Source: Helicobacter suis HS1
Lineage (GTDB): Bacteria; Campylobacterota; Campylobacteria; Campylobacterales; Helicobacteraceae
Direction of reading: 5' to 3'
Length of the DNA: 64,000 nt
Assembly: GCF_026000295.1 (NCBI RefSeq)
Contig: NZ_AP026769.1
Span: 310,001 to 374,000, forward strand
Shown here: piece by piece, positions 1 through 9,685 of the stretch
Layout: each line of letters opens with the position of its first letter
Position numbering within the stretch: the stretch's first letter is position 1
Made by a program: the position numbers and the translations under genes
The notes under the pieces: model-generated
What the model was told of the DNA's origin: nothing
The model's database searches: none
What the model saw: only the letters and a program-made list of their open reading frames with translations

Positions 1-460
1 CCCACATACTATGAGCAATTCCTCTTAGAGCAGGTTAGAGAGCATTACAGACTATTGAACTTAGAGCGCACCAAAAAAAGAGTATGTAGAAAAGTGCCTC
101 TGTGTGGCTAAAACTAGAGGCTTTCATGTAAATAACACAGAAGAATTAGACTTCTTAGGCATTAGAGACAAAAACCATTCTGACAGAATAAAAATGAGTG
201 GGGCGCGCTTACTAGAGTGTGTGTTGAACAACAGCCCTCTTGAGATTAAATACCCCGACCCCAATAAAACAGATGAGAATGGCAAGCCCATTATGGTCGT
301 AGATGAGGAACAAAGCACCCTAGCTCAAGAGAGAGCTACACAACTCCAAGAAGCCTTTAAAGAGTGGATTTATGCAGACTATGATAGGCGCACACATTTA
401 GAGCAAATCTATAATGACACCTTTAATACTAATGTGCTTAAAATTGCGCGATGGCAATGA
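1..460 (+). pseudogene. giant DEAD/DEAH helicase (SNF2/N6-methylase-like ICE protein), fragment 1
   Basis: Seen: the reading frame open at base 1 encodes a peptide ending in a stop at about 108-110. A second frame (104-460, GTG-like start without meaning) continues with residues such as RLLECVLNNSPLEIKYPD and FKEWIYADYDRR. This is the region just before the helicase core in the very large helicase/methylase proteins of conjugative elements and phages. The two frames are separated where a 24-base copy of 487-510 lies at 53-76, and the second frame ends in another copied patch at 443-473. Together with the next two fragments this is one gene broken by three patches. The element's role for this protein (DNA transfer or maintenance) is inferred from its place in TnPZ-type elements. 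Confidence 0.7.
53..76 (+). repeat. 24-bp patch copied from 487-510 (offset 434)
   Basis: The 24 bases starting TATTGAACTTAGAGCG occur here and at 487-510. The downstream copy is the natural one, since it encodes the conserved IELRAHQK helicase segment; this copy coincides with a loss of frame. Confidence 0.85.
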
Positions 461-473
461 ATATTTGCGAAAA
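443..473 (+). repeat. 31-bp patch copied from 877-907 (offset 434)
   Basis: The bases from ATTGCGCGATGGCAATGAAT onward match 877-907 exactly. At 877 they are in frame in the helicase; here they close the frame at 460. Confidence 0.85.
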
Positions 474-1213
474 GCTTTAATCAAAATATTGAACTTAGAG
501 CGCACCAAAAGAATGCTATCTTTAGAGCCATCCAAGAAAGGGTAGTTTGTTTAGATCACCAAGTGGGCGCAGGCAAGACTTTAGTAGCCATTGCGAGTTG
601 TATGGAGCAAAAGCGTATGGGTCTAGTCAATAAGAGCTTGATTGCTGTGCCCAATCATTTAACCAAGCAGTGGGCACAAGAGTTTTATAGAGCCTACCCC
701 AATGCCAATGTCTTAGTGGTGGAGAGTGAGGACTTTAGCCCTAAGCAACGCGAGCAACTCTATAACCAGATTGCCAACAATGCATATGATGCAGTCATCA
801 TTGCCCATAGCCAGTTGGAGTTTTTGGCTAATCCTGAACAGACTATTACGGATATGTGGGCTGAGGAGGAGCAGGCATTGCGCGATGGCAATGAATATTT
901 GCGAAAACTGGTCAGGGACGGGTTGTTAGATAAATCTGCTGTGATGAGTGTGCGCGCTGAAGAGCAGGCTATCAAGCACATAGGGGTGAGGTATTCTAAG
1001 TTGTTGGCAGAAAACAAAAGCCACATAGACATTAGCCAGATGGGCATTGACAATCTGATTGTAGATGATAGAGGGGGCAAGCCTATCAATATTTTAGCAC
1101 TAATATGCAGGGTGTGGCAGGACTGGGCAACAAACAAGGCTCTAAACGCGCCACCGATCTCTTTGTCAAGACCCAATACCTGCATAACAGAGGGGCTAAG
1201 ATCATGTTTTTAA
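474..1213 (+). pseudogene. giant DEAD/DEAH helicase, fragment 2 (helicase motif I region)
   Basis: Seen: from about 488 the frame reads IELRAHQKNAIFRAIQ, then HQVGAGKT (Walker A, about 554-580), then VPNHLTKQWAQEF, the order expected of SNF2-like helicase domain 1. The frame should reach a DEAH box after DNLIVD at about 1065. Instead 1069-1094 is a copy of 1503-1528, so the DEAH box is lost and the frame shifts, giving a nonsense tail to 1213. The correct frame resumes at about 1096 with TNMQGVAGLGNKQGSK in the next fragment. No natural start codon is evident, because the upstream part lies in fragment 1. Confidence 0.75.
1069..1094 (+). repeat. 26-bp patch copied from 1503-1528 (offset 434)
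   Basis: GCAAGCCTATCAATATT occurs at 1077 and at 1511. One A is missing to the left of it here, so the far-left offset is 433. The patch replaces the expected DEAH-box segment of the helicase and shifts the frame. Confidence 0.8.
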
Positions 1214-4200
1214 CTGGCACACCCATTGCTAATAGCATTGCAGAGCTCTACCATCTACAAAGATACTTACAGCCAGAGGTTCTCAAAGACAAGGGCATAG
1301 ATACCTTTGATGACTGGGCACAGACCTTTGGACAAATCCAAGCAGATTTAGAACTAGACACCAGCGCACAGAATTACAAGGTGGTGAGCCGTTTTTCTAA
1401 GTTTAATAATGTGCAAGAGTTGAACACACTCTATAGGAGTTTTGCCGATGTCATTAGCAATATAGACATCCAAAAGTTTAATCCCCACTTTGTGCCACCC
1501 ATAGAGGGGAGCAAGCCTATCAATATTGTTGTGCCAAGAAGTGAGGAGGTGGCGCGCTTTATTGGGGTGCAGGATGAGAGTGGCAAATTCAATGAAGGCA
1601 GCATTGTAGATCGCATGGAGAAGTGCAAGGGCAAAAAGCCAGAGATAGGAGAGGACAATATCCTAGCTTGCACCACAGATGCTAGAAAAGCAGCCCTAGA
1701 TTATCGTTTGATTGATCCAAATGCAAAAGTGCAAGATGCATACTCTAAGAGTGCAGCGATGGCTGTGCAAATCTATGAGCAATATAAAGAGTGGGATAAG
1801 GACAAGGGCACGCAGTTAGTCTTTATTAGCTTGTCCACCCCTAAAGTGCATAGCCAAAGGGTGCAATTAGAGCAGAGCACCCAAGAGAATACTCAAGAGA
1901 ATACCCCAGATAGCGTGCAAGAATTTTTAGAGAGTCTAACAGAATACAATGAGCAGGGGCAAGCCATCACCCCTAGCCAGCAGGAATTAGAGAGTGCATT
2001 AGCAGAACAACAGGCAAAAGCCCTAGATTTAGATACAGAAGTAGCTAAGAGTGCTTCCTTTGATGTCTATAGCGATGTGTTAAGAAAACTGGTCAAACTG
2101 GGCATCCCTCAAAGTGAAATCGCCTTTATCCACGATGCCAAGACTGAGGCACAAAAGCAAGAACTTTTTAGAAAAGTCAATGCTGGAGAAGTGCGGGTGT
2201 TGCTGGGTAGTCCTGCTAAGATGGGAGTGGGCACAAATGTACAAGAACGCTTAGTAGCAGGGCATTTTTTGGATTGTCCTTGGAGACCTGATGAGCTCTT
2301 ACAAATGGAGGGGCGCTTGATTAGACAGGGCAATGTGCTCTTTGAAAGAGACCCAGAACACTTCACTATCAAACTCTTTAGATACGCCACAGAACAAACC
2401 TATGATAGCCGTATGTGGCAGATTATTGAGACTAAAAGCAAAAGTTTAGAGCAATTTAGAAATGCCCACAAACTAGGCTTAAGAGAATTAGAGGACATCA
2501 CAATGGGGAGTGCGGATGCTGGGCAGATGAAAGCCTTAGCCACAGGCAATCCCTTGATAGTCCAAGAGGTGCAATTAAGACAAACTCTTAGAAAAGAGGA
2601 GAATCTCTACAAGGCTTTTTTAAAAGAACAGCACTTCAAACAAGAGAGTTTGCAAAGAAACAAAAGCACATTGCAGTATACACAGGAGCGTATAGGTATT
2701 CTAAACACTCTTTTAGAGCTTAGAGAGCCCAAGAAAGAATCTGTAAGCATTGGGCTTTATGATGAGGCAGGCCAGCCACAGGTTTTTCATCTCTCTAAAT
2801 CTGATAAGTCAAGCAAACAGAGTTTAGAGCGTATGGAGGCAATTTTTAAAGCTTGTGTGCAAAATGCCCTAGAAAATGAAGGTACAGAGATAGATGTGAT
2901 GAACTATAGGGGCTTATGTTTTAAAGCGATGCGCTATCACAACAAGCTGGAGTTTTACATTTGCCACCCTGATGATTCTAATTGCTATATCCAACCAGAC
3001 AATCTAAGCTACAGCAAAGACAAACAAGACTTGCTAGATGCAGGGAGTTTTGCAGACATAGACTTTAAAGGCTTCTTGCGCAAGTGTGATAATGCCCTAG
3101 AGAGACTAGACAAAGAAATGCTCAGAGAGCAAGAACACCAAGAAAAGGCACAACAAGAGATTGAAAGCTTGGAGGCATTGCTAGACAAGACAGCAGAATA
3201 CCCTAAGTTAACCTATCTGCAAGCCCTTAAAGAGGATCACCAAGAACTTTTAAAAGAGATTGCTAAATGCAGTGCAGATAGAAATTATAAAAGTGGGTTT
3301 GTGGCTAAGTCTGAACAATTTGCTAGTAAAGCAATGCAACAGGATACACAAGACAATACTATACAAGACAATACCCCAGAGAAGTCAGAGAAAGAGGACA
3401 CTCTAGCCAGTAAAGAGAAGTTAGAAACAAGGATGCAGCAAGAAGCAGCCCAACATCCCAGCGCATCTAGGGCAAACAGAGCAGACAACACCATACAAGA
3501 AAATTATTTAGAGGAAATTAAAACTATGAATGCCTTTTTGCTAGAAGAAGAGGCGCGCTTGAGAGCTGAATTAAAGAGAGAAGAGCCACTTTATGAGACG
3601 TGGATGCAAAAGGCATTCAATCACCAAGAGGCATATTGGGAGCTTTGGCGTCAATGTAGTTCTATGGGGTTTCGCATAAGAAAACCAGAAGAAGGACAAG
3701 AAAAAATCCTGCCACAAGAGTTAAAACACTTGGAGCAAGAATACGCACGGCTTGGACAAGAAGCAAGTAAGCATGAACAAGCCTTCAAAGAGCATGTGAG
3801 GTTTGCAGACATGCATTATGATGAGAAAAGAATTGAGCAAAGCTACCCACGAGGACGCTATTTAAAAGGTCTCAAGTCTGATCATGAAGCCATCTTGGCA
3901 GAAATAGAGCGCACTAAAGAAGACCCCACCTACATTAGCACCTTTAGACCAGAACATTCTGACAATGCGAGCTGGCACGCTGCTCTGCATAATTGTTCTG
4001 ATGCAGAGCGCAACAAAATAACACAAATCTTAGAGCAGGCAGAACAGCGCCAAGAAATCTACAAACAAGAGCGGGACAATCTTTTATTGGGCTATGAACA
4101 AAATTCCCTCACCCAAGCTAAAACAGAAAAATTAGCCAAATTGATGTTTGAGATTGCAGAGCCTAAACTTTTTGAAACCTACAATGTTCTTTTTATGCAT

Positions 4201-4338
4201 GGAGGCATCATGAAACAACATCTCAAGGAGACTAAGCGCTGCATTGAGGAGGGTAAGGAGGCTTTAGCCTGTCTTAAGGAGGGCAGACAATATAGGGGGC
4301 TAGAGCAAGGAAGCAAGAGAAAAATAAAAGGCAGATGA
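1105..4338 (+). pseudogene. giant DEAD/DEAH helicase, fragment 3 (C-terminal 1077 residues)
   Basis: Seen: LTGTPIANS (motif III) lies about 35 residues in, followed by helicase domain 2 with GVGTNVQERL and LLQMEGRLIRQGN (motifs V-VI, about residues 375-410). About 650 residues of charged, largely helical sequence rich in Glu, Gln and Lys follow, probably coiled coil. The C terminus is basic (GSKRKIKGR). The stated start is only the first in-frame start after the break at about 1095, so the piece alone lacks ATP-binding motifs I and II. The gene is followed 38 bases later by the topoisomerase gene on the same strand, suggesting a DNA-processing operon of the mobile element. Internal Gln/Asp/Asn-rich linkers appear near 1880-1960 and 3330-3500. 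Confidence 0.8.
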
Positions 4339-4376
4339 GCTAACACCCTAGAGACCTTAAAAGAAAAGGATAAATA

Positions 4377-6434
4377 ATGCAAAAACCAGACATCATCATC
4401 ATTGAATCCCCCAACAAGATTAAAAAGATTGCCAGCATCACAGGAGCTAAAGTCTTTGCCACTATAGGGCATTTTATGGAGCTTGAGGGCATTGAGGGGG
4501 AGAGTTTTACTCCCAAGTTTGTCTACAAAACAGACAAGAAACAGCAGATTTATGCAATGATTGAGCAATGCAAAAACAAGAGAATTTGTATTGCCACAGA
4601 TCCAGATAGAGAGGGCTATGCCATTGGCAAGATGTTTTATGAGAAAATCAAAAATGTGGCTAAAGAGGTGTTTAGGGCAGAGTTTCACGAGATTACAGAG
4701 AGTGGCATTATACGAGGCTTAGAAAATGCCCTGTTATTTGAAAACACGAACTTTAATTACTACGAAAGCTTTTTAGCTAGAAGTGTGAGTGATTATTACA
4801 TTGGCTTTTCTCTCTCCCCTTATCTAGGGGATTGCTTGCAACAAAGAAAGGGCAATAGTGCAGGCAGAGTACAAACCCCTTGCTTAAAACTCATTGTAGA
4901 TAGAGACAAGGAGATAGCAAGCTTTAAAGCCCTGCCAGAGAGCCAGAGGGTGAGCTACCAAATGCAGGCTAAAATCTATGATGAACACAATAAAGAGGTC
5001 ATTTTGAGGCATTGTGATAGTGAGGGCAAGGAAATCAAGTTTGAAAGCCAAGAGCAAGCTCTAGCAGTGCTTGCACCTCTTAAAGAGTGCAAAGTGGCTT
5101 TAGTGCTAGACATCAAACACTCTACAACCTCAAGCCCACCTCCCAAGCCCTTTATCACCTCTAGCCTTTTGAAAGCAGGCAGTAGCCAACTGGGCTTAAG
5201 CACACAGAAAGTCCAAGAATACGCCCAAAAGCTCTTTGAAGCAGGGTTGATCACCTACATTAGAACTGATGCAGAAACACTCAGTCAAGAATTTTTGGAG
5301 AAGGCAGAGGAATTTTATAAGCCTATTTATCCAGATTGCTATGAGCGCAGAGCTTATAAGGCTAAGAATAGCCAAGCAGAAGCACACGAGGCTATTAGGA
5401 TCACACATTGCCACAAATTTGAAGACACACAACATCTCTTAAATCAAGCAGGTATGACAGATAGTCAGGCTCAAGCTCTATACAAACTTATTTTCCAAAG
5501 GACACTAGAAAGTCAGGGCAAAGTAGCTATCTATGCCAAGCAAGATTTGCTTTTCAAAATCAAAGACCACTACTTTAAGTGCAGTGTGCGTTCCTTGCAA
5601 GAGGCGGGGTATTTAGACATGTTTAAACGCACAGAGCAAGCAAAAGACACAGAACAAACAGAGAACGAGCAAATGGCACATTTGGATTTAAAAGTAGAAA
5701 GTGTGGTTGGTCTGATTGCTTTAGAGATAGCTAAAATCCATAAACATGCTAAGAGTGCCTACGCAGAAGCTAGCTTCATAGAAGTCTTAGAGAAAAATGG
5801 CATAGGCAGACCTAGCACCTATGCAAGTTACTTACCAAAACTCCTCAGTAGAGAATACATCCACATCACACCAGATAAAAAACGCGTTGTGAATGCTACC
5901 CATAAGGGGCAAAAGGTCATCAGTATTTTTGAAAAGAGCCCTTATAGTTGGATTGTGGATACCCAATTTAGCGCCTTAATGGAGGAGCTTTTAGATAAGA
6001 TTGCTAGAGAGGAGTGTAGCTATCTGGAGTATATGCAAATGATTGCTAAGAAATGCCCACAGATGCCAAGCCTTGCTCAAAGAGAGGAGTATCCACTTAG
6101 AGCCCCTAAAGAGAGCCAAATTAAGTATGTGCAGGACATTTTAAGGGACTTGAACATGGAGCTACCTAGTGAGTTTGCTGGCTATGCTAGGGATGATAGA
6201 ATCACTAAAGCCTTTTTAGACAAATTCATCCCCAAACACAAAGAGATCAGAGAAAAGGCTAAACAAGAGGGGCATTGTCTAGGCAATGGTGCTCCTGCAA
6301 ATAAACCCGCTACTGACAAGCAAATTGCCTTTGCAGAAAGCTTGGCTAAAAAACACAATGTGAAGTTGCCTAAAGATTACAAGAGTAATATGCAGGTGTG
6401 TAGTGGCTTTATTGAGGAGTGGAGGGGGAAATAG
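4377..6434 (+). CDS. topA: type IA DNA topoisomerase (TopA-like, element-encoded)
   Basis: Relaxes or decatenates DNA by cutting one strand through a tyrosine link. Seen: an N-terminal TOPRIM domain opening IIIIESPNKIKKI with the acidic ATDPDREGY motif at about residue 73; RVQTPCLKLIVDRDKEI at about residue 165; and the catalytic tyrosine in LITYIRTDAETL at about residue 294. At 685 aa it lacks the C-terminal Cys4 zinc fingers usual in chromosomal TopA. It ends instead in two similar segments with a KQI-FA-LA-LP pattern (about residues 580-625 and 645-685). It lies 38 bases after the helicase and 15 bases before the kinase gene, all on one strand. Extra topoisomerases are common on TnPZ/ICEHptfs elements; whether it works in transfer or replication of the element is inferred. 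Confidence 0.93.
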   Translation: MQKPDIIIIESPNKIKKIASITGAKVFATIGHFMELEGIEGESFTPKFVYKTDKKQQIYAMIEQCKNKRICIATDPDREGYAIGKMFYEKIKNVAKEVFRAEFHEITESGIIRGLENALLFENTNFNYYESFLARSVSDYYIGFSLSPYLGDCLQQRKGNSAGRVQTPCLKLIVDRDKEIASFKALPESQRVSYQMQAKIYDEHNKEVILRHCDSEGKEIKFESQEQALAVLAPLKECKVALVLDIKHSTTSSPPPKPFITSSLLKAGSSQLGLSTQKVQEYAQKLFEAGLITYIRTDAETLSQEFLEKAEEFYKPIYPDCYERRAYKAKNSQAEAHEAIRITHCHKFEDTQHLLNQAGMTDSQAQALYKLIFQRTLESQGKVAIYAKQDLLFKIKDHYFKCSVRSLQEAGYLDMFKRTEQAKDTEQTENEQMAHLDLKVESVVGLIALEIAKIHKHAKSAYAEASFIEVLEKNGIGRPSTYASYLPKLLSREYIHITPDKKRVVNATHKGQKVISIFEKSPYSWIVDTQFSALMEELLDKIAREECSYLEYMQMIAKKCPQMPSLAQREEYPLRAPKESQIKYVQDILRDLNMELPSEFAGYARDDRITKAFLDKFIPKHKEIREKAKQEGHCLGNGAPANKPATDKQIAFAESLAKKHNVKLPKDYKSNMQVCSGFIEEWRGK

Positions 6435-6449
6435 AAAGGGAGTCTTGGT

Positions 6450-7739
6450 ATGTGGTATGTTTTAAAAAATAAAGATAAAGAGGTTGTGAGGTTTAAGTTA
6501 CAAGTAAAAGAACAAGTAATAAATGATGTCAAAATCAAGGACTACTTCATAGACGACGCAAGTATCGTTTTACAACCTACTCTACTGCCTCGTTCCTTTG
6601 ATGATTATAAAAGTGTTACGGACAATGTGGAACATTGGATCAGGGCTAGAAAAATCCCTAAGAATAGAGCATTTGTGAAAGAAATCACAAAATCTCTACA
6701 GCTCAATCCTGATAACTTTTTATCCTATGTGGATGTAACCCTAGCCCTCTCTCTTAACGACACCTATTGGATTGCCCCTGCAGATAAAAACTACCTCTGG
6801 AAAGACTACAACCTTTATGAAAATTCTTTCAATGAAACACTGGCTTTGGTAGCTTTTGCAGGGCATTCTGCAAAACTTGAGGGGCTTGTAACCAGTCCAG
6901 AGCTCACTACCAATGGCATGCTCAAGAAGTGTTGGCGCAAGAATACAGTGAGTGGCAATATAGAGCTTTTGAAGGGTTGGAGTATCCTTGGACACAACGA
7001 ATATGGTAAAGAGCCCTATTGTGAGTACTACATGGCACAGATTGCTGCAACACTAGGGTTTGAACATGTGCACTATGACTTACAAAAATTTCACGGGGAA
7101 ATTGTGAGTTCTTGTGAGCTTTTCACAAACCAACAATATGGGTATTTGCCTATGTATTACTGTCTTGATAAAAAAACACGCATTAGAAAAAATGACACAG
7201 CAACTTACCTAGCAAGCATGACCAAACTTTATGGAGAAGATGCGTTTTATGATCTTTTACTCTTTGATGCGCTTACTTTTAACACAGATAGACACTTGGG
7301 CAACTTTGGGATGTTGATTGATAACGACACCAATGAGTTTGTCAAACCCGCGCCTATTTTTGATAATGGCATGGCGTTTTTTAACCATATCACAGAATAC
7401 GATTTAGACAACATTCCAGCCTACTTTACAGATGAACATAGTGCGCTAGGTATAAGTTTTTCAAGACAACTAGAAATTGCATGCCAACCCCGCCACATAG
7501 AATTACTTTCCAAACTGGCAAAGTTCACCTTCACCCGCCATGAGAAATACAATCTCTCTGAGAAGTGGTTACAAGCAGGAGAGAAGTTTATCCAACAAAG
7601 AAGCCAAGAAATTATTCAAATCATTGCTAAGAAACAAGCCAAATCCCAAGAAACACCCCTACACTCCCAAACTTTTCCTACACCACCAACACCACAACAC
7701 AAAGAGCCCCCCACACCCTCTAAACGCAGGCGTAGGTGA
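6450..7739 (+). CDS. ctkA: CtkA/HipA-like serine/threonine kinase with basic C-terminal tail
   Basis: Seen: 429 aa with the HipA-type kinase core, NTDRHLGNFGML at about residue 277 (catalytic Asp and Asn) and PIFDNGMAFF at about 303 (metal-binding Asp). Such a kinase in a plasticity-zone element matches H. pylori CtkA (JHP940), a secreted pro-inflammatory kinase reported to depend on the tfs3 type IV system. Homology to CtkA rather than another HipA-like kinase is my inference. Length exceeds the usual CtkA of about 320 aa, mostly through a Pro/Gln-rich C-terminal extension ending TPSKRRRR. Part of that tail is also present at DNA level in the Doc-like gene at 38284-38755 and in the fragment at 37821. 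It has its own start 15 bases after topA; no separate antitoxin (HipB) is seen. Confidence 0.8.
   Translation: MWYVLKNKDKEVVRFKLQVKEQVINDVKIKDYFIDDASIVLQPTLLPRSFDDYKSVTDNVEHWIRARKIPKNRAFVKEITKSLQLNPDNFLSYVDVTLALSLNDTYWIAPADKNYLWKDYNLYENSFNETLALVAFAGHSAKLEGLVTSPELTTNGMLKKCWRKNTVSGNIELLKGWSILGHNEYGKEPYCEYYMAQIAATLGFEHVHYDLQKFHGEIVSSCELFTNQQYGYLPMYYCLDKKTRIRKNDTATYLASMTKLYGEDAFYDLLLFDALTFNTDRHLGNFGMLIDNDTNEFVKPAPIFDNGMAFFNHITEYDLDNIPAYFTDEHSALGISFSRQLEIACQPRHIELLSKLAKFTFTRHEKYNLSEKWLQAGEKFIQQRSQEIIQIIAKKQAKSQETPLHSQTFPTPPTPQHKEPPTPSKRRRR
7689..7739 (+). repeat. shared C-terminal tail segment, copy 1
   Basis: The DNA from ACACCACAACACAAAGAGC to the stop codon recurs with few changes at the end of the Doc-like gene (38705-38755) and more loosely, reversed, at 37821-37875. 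It encodes PQHKEPPTPSKRRRR here and PQHKELPTPSKGRSR there. Confidence 0.8.
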
Positions 7740-7746
7740 TGAACAT

Positions 7747-7882
7747 CTATAGACAATGAGTTTATCAAGAAAATCCATGCCATTCTTATGCAACATCTCA
7801 TTGATAATCACGGGAAATTTAAAACCATCCAAAATGTTGTGTTGGGTGCAGACTTTGAAACAGAAAAACCCTATAAAGTCCC
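7747..7882 (+). repeat. 136-bp patch copied from 8191-8326 (offset 444)
   Basis: The stretch beginning CTATAGACAATGAGTTTATC is identical to an internal part of the downstream fic gene. It sits between the kinase stop and the fic start, so it probably hides the natural 5' end and promoter or leader of fic. Confidence 0.9.
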
Positions 7883-7912
7883 CGCCCGTCTTTAGCGGGT
7901 GGGTGATTCACT
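7881..7912 (+). repeat. IS200/IS605-like end hairpin (TCTTTAG-loop family)
   Basis: Inverted repeat CCCGCCCG-TCTTTA-GCGGGTGGG followed by TGATTCAC. The same hairpin with the same following bases is at 49471-49500 and a variant (ACCGCC..GGCGGT, TGATCCAC) at 35977-36004. No transposase adjoins it, so it is a solo end or a remnant. Confidence 0.6.
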
Positions 7913-8738
7913 AGATTTTTTAATGGATTTTACGCATAATAGACGCAACAAAAGGCTAAAAATGGACTACCGACAACTTCTTGCCAACACAGAATATTTA
8001 CTCGATCTCACCATTAGAATGGCACACCACAGCACAGCTATTGAAGGCAATTCTCTCACGCAGAATGAAACAGCAAGTATTTTATTGGAGGGTTTTATCC
8101 CTAGGGCAATGAATGAGAGAGAATACTATGAGGTTAAAAATTACCAACAACTTATGCCTTTCTTGCTTACAAGTCTAGAGAGTGAAACACCTATAGACAA
8201 TGAGTTTATCAAGAAAATCCATGCCATTCTTATGCAACATCTCATTGATAATCACGGGAAATTTAAAACCATCCAAAATGTTGTGTTGGGTGCAGACTTT
8301 GAAACAGAAAAACCCTATAAAGTCCCTACAACACTCAAGGACTGGTGTGATAATCTTACCTACCAACTAGATCGCGCACAGAGCGATGATCAGAAGCTAG
8401 CTATCATTATGGATGCCCATATCAAATTTGAGCGCATCCATCCCTTTAATGATGGGAATGGGCGCACGGGGCGTTCTTTGATCTTTTATAGTGTGTTAGA
8501 ACACAATCTCATGCCTTTTGTGATCGCTAAAGAAGCCAAAGACATCTATATGCAGGCTATGCGCACAGAGAATGCACAGCAATTAGTCCAACTAGCTAAA
8601 GAAGCACAGATAATAGAGAAAAAGAGGATAGAAAGTTTTTTGGAACAAAACAAACACCGCATAGAAGTACCAAACACCACTTCTTCTAGCCAATCAGATT
8701 GGCTAGAGCCTAGAAAACGCAAAGGACGAGGATTCTAG
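7899..8738 (+). CDS. Fic-family AMP/nucleotidyl-transferase, class with N-terminal inhibitory motif
   Basis: Fic enzymes transfer AMP (or related groups) from a nucleotide to hydroxyls of target proteins. Seen: the full catalytic motif HPFNDGNGRTGR at about residue 180 and the inhibitory helix motif HSTAIEGN at about residue 43 (S/T-x-x-x-E-G/N), so the protein should be self-inhibited. The C terminus is basic (PRKRKGRGF). The GTG at 7899 lies inside an IS-end hairpin. The ATG at 7923 (MDFTHNRRN) is a more credible start, but the natural start may have been lost under the patch at 7747-7882. It lies between the CtkA-like kinase and parA in the mobile element. I infer an effector or toxin; a target cannot be told from sequence. 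Confidence 0.9.
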   Translation: MGDSLDFLMDFTHNRRNKRLKMDYRQLLANTEYLLDLTIRMAHHSTAIEGNSLTQNETASILLEGFIPRAMNEREYYEVKNYQQLMPFLLTSLESETPIDNEFIKKIHAILMQHLIDNHGKFKTIQNVVLGADFETEKPYKVPTTLKDWCDNLTYQLDRAQSDDQKLAIIMDAHIKFERIHPFNDGNGRTGRSLIFYSVLEHNLMPFVIAKEAKDIYMQAMRTENAQQLVQLAKEAQIIEKKRIESFLEQNKHRIEVPNTTSSSQSDWLEPRKRKGRGF

Positions 8739-8751
8739 TTTAAATCTACAC

Positions 8752-8856
8752 GTTCTCATCACAAATTGGACTAGTTTGCCAGAGAAAGAACAATGCGCCC
8801 AAAAGATTCAAGAAAAATATAAACATCTCTCTTTCTTTTACTTCAAGCACTCTAAA
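8752..8856 (+). repeat. 105-bp patch copied from 9198-9302 (offset 446)
   Basis: Identical to an internal part of parA (starting GTTCTCATCACAAATTGGAC). It fills most of the gap between fic and parA, so the natural upstream region of parA is not visible. Confidence 0.9.
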
Positions 8857-8873
8857 CAGAGGAGCTAAAGCAC

Positions 8874-9428
8874 ATGATCATCTCTGTGATCAACAAAAAA
8901 GGTGGTGTAGGCAAAACAGCTTTTAGCTTTTCCATTGCTAAGGATTTTGGATTGTTTTTACAGAGCAATGACAATTCTCTTATTGAACAGCTTTATCAGG
9001 GCAAAGCTAAGATCAGTGCTTATCCTAAGTTAATTGCTAATTGTGTCTATGACTTTGGGGGGTTTGTGCAAAAGGGTGTGTTAGAGATTCTTAAAGCCAG
9101 CGATGTGCTACTTGTGCCCTGCACCCCGCTTTATAATGCTATCTTGCGCACTTTAGAGAGCCTGCAGGAGTTACACCCTCTTAATCCTAACATCTTTGTT
9201 CTCATCACAAATTGGACTAGTTTGCCAGAGAAAGAACAATGCGCCCAAAAGATTCAAGAAAAATATAAACATCTCTCTTTCTTTTACTTCAAGCACTCTA
9301 AAATCTTAGAAAATAGCATGCAACAGGGATTGAGCTTTACAGAACTTGCTAGCCGCAGTCCTTTGGCCAAGAATGCCTACAAGCACTTTATGAACGAGTA
9401 TACCCGCCTTTTAAACACTCTATCTTAA
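8874..9428 (+). CDS. parA: ParA-family partition ATPase
   Basis: Seen: a deviant Walker A motif, NKKGGVGKTAFSFSIAKD, at the very N terminus, typical of small ParA/Soj ATPases that move plasmids or conjugative elements along the nucleoid. The length, 184 aa, fits the short ParA type without an N-terminal DNA-binding domain. A good start: AGGAGC lies about 8 bases before ATG. It is followed 11 bases later by a small DNA-binding protein gene, the usual ParA plus centromere-binding partner arrangement. It ends RLLNTLS, with no basic tail, unlike most proteins around it. Confidence 0.9.
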   Translation: MIISVINKKGGVGKTAFSFSIAKDFGLFLQSNDNSLIEQLYQGKAKISAYPKLIANCVYDFGGFVQKGVLEILKASDVLLVPCTPLYNAILRTLESLQELHPLNPNIFVLITNWTSLPEKEQCAQKIQEKYKHLSFFYFKHSKILENSMQQGLSFTELASRSPLAKNAYKHFMNEYTRLLNTLS

Positions 9429-9439
9429 TAAGGAAAATC

Positions 9440-9685
9440 ATGGATAGCATAGATGCAGCCTTAAACCACCCCATCACACAAGAAAACACCTTTCAAAGTA
9501 AGGAGCAACCAGAGAGAAAAAAGCCCGGACGCAAGAAAGTCCCTACTGAAGAACTAAAAAAGAACTATACCGTGCAGTTATACTTTTCAAAAGAGGAATA
9601 TGAAAAACTAGGAAAACTAGCCTATGAGGAGGCAGAGAGTGTAAGCTCTTATATCAAGCGCCAGATTGTAAAGATGTTGCGCTAG
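9440..9685 (+). CDS. small DNA-binding partner of ParA (ribbon-helix-helix-like)
   Basis: Seen: 81 aa with a basic N-terminal stretch containing KKPGRKKVP, which resembles an AT-hook, then YTVQLYFSKEEYEKLGKLAY and SVSSYIKRQIVKML. A beta strand followed by two helices in this way is the layout of CopG/ParG-type ribbon-helix-helix proteins. Position directly after parA with an AAGGAAAA ribosome-binding site suggests the centromere-binding component. The family assignment rests on pattern only. The following 400-base intergenic region with an inverted repeat is a possible binding site. Confidence 0.7.
   Translation: MDSIDAALNHPITQENTFQSKEQPERKKPGRKKVPTEELKKNYTVQLYFSKEEYEKLGKLAYEEAESVSSYIKRQIVKMLR

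Noticed and set aside
507-514. AAAGAATG as a TnPZ end sequence
   Set aside because: It lies inside conserved helicase codons; other occurrences (45852, 60286) are also inside genes.
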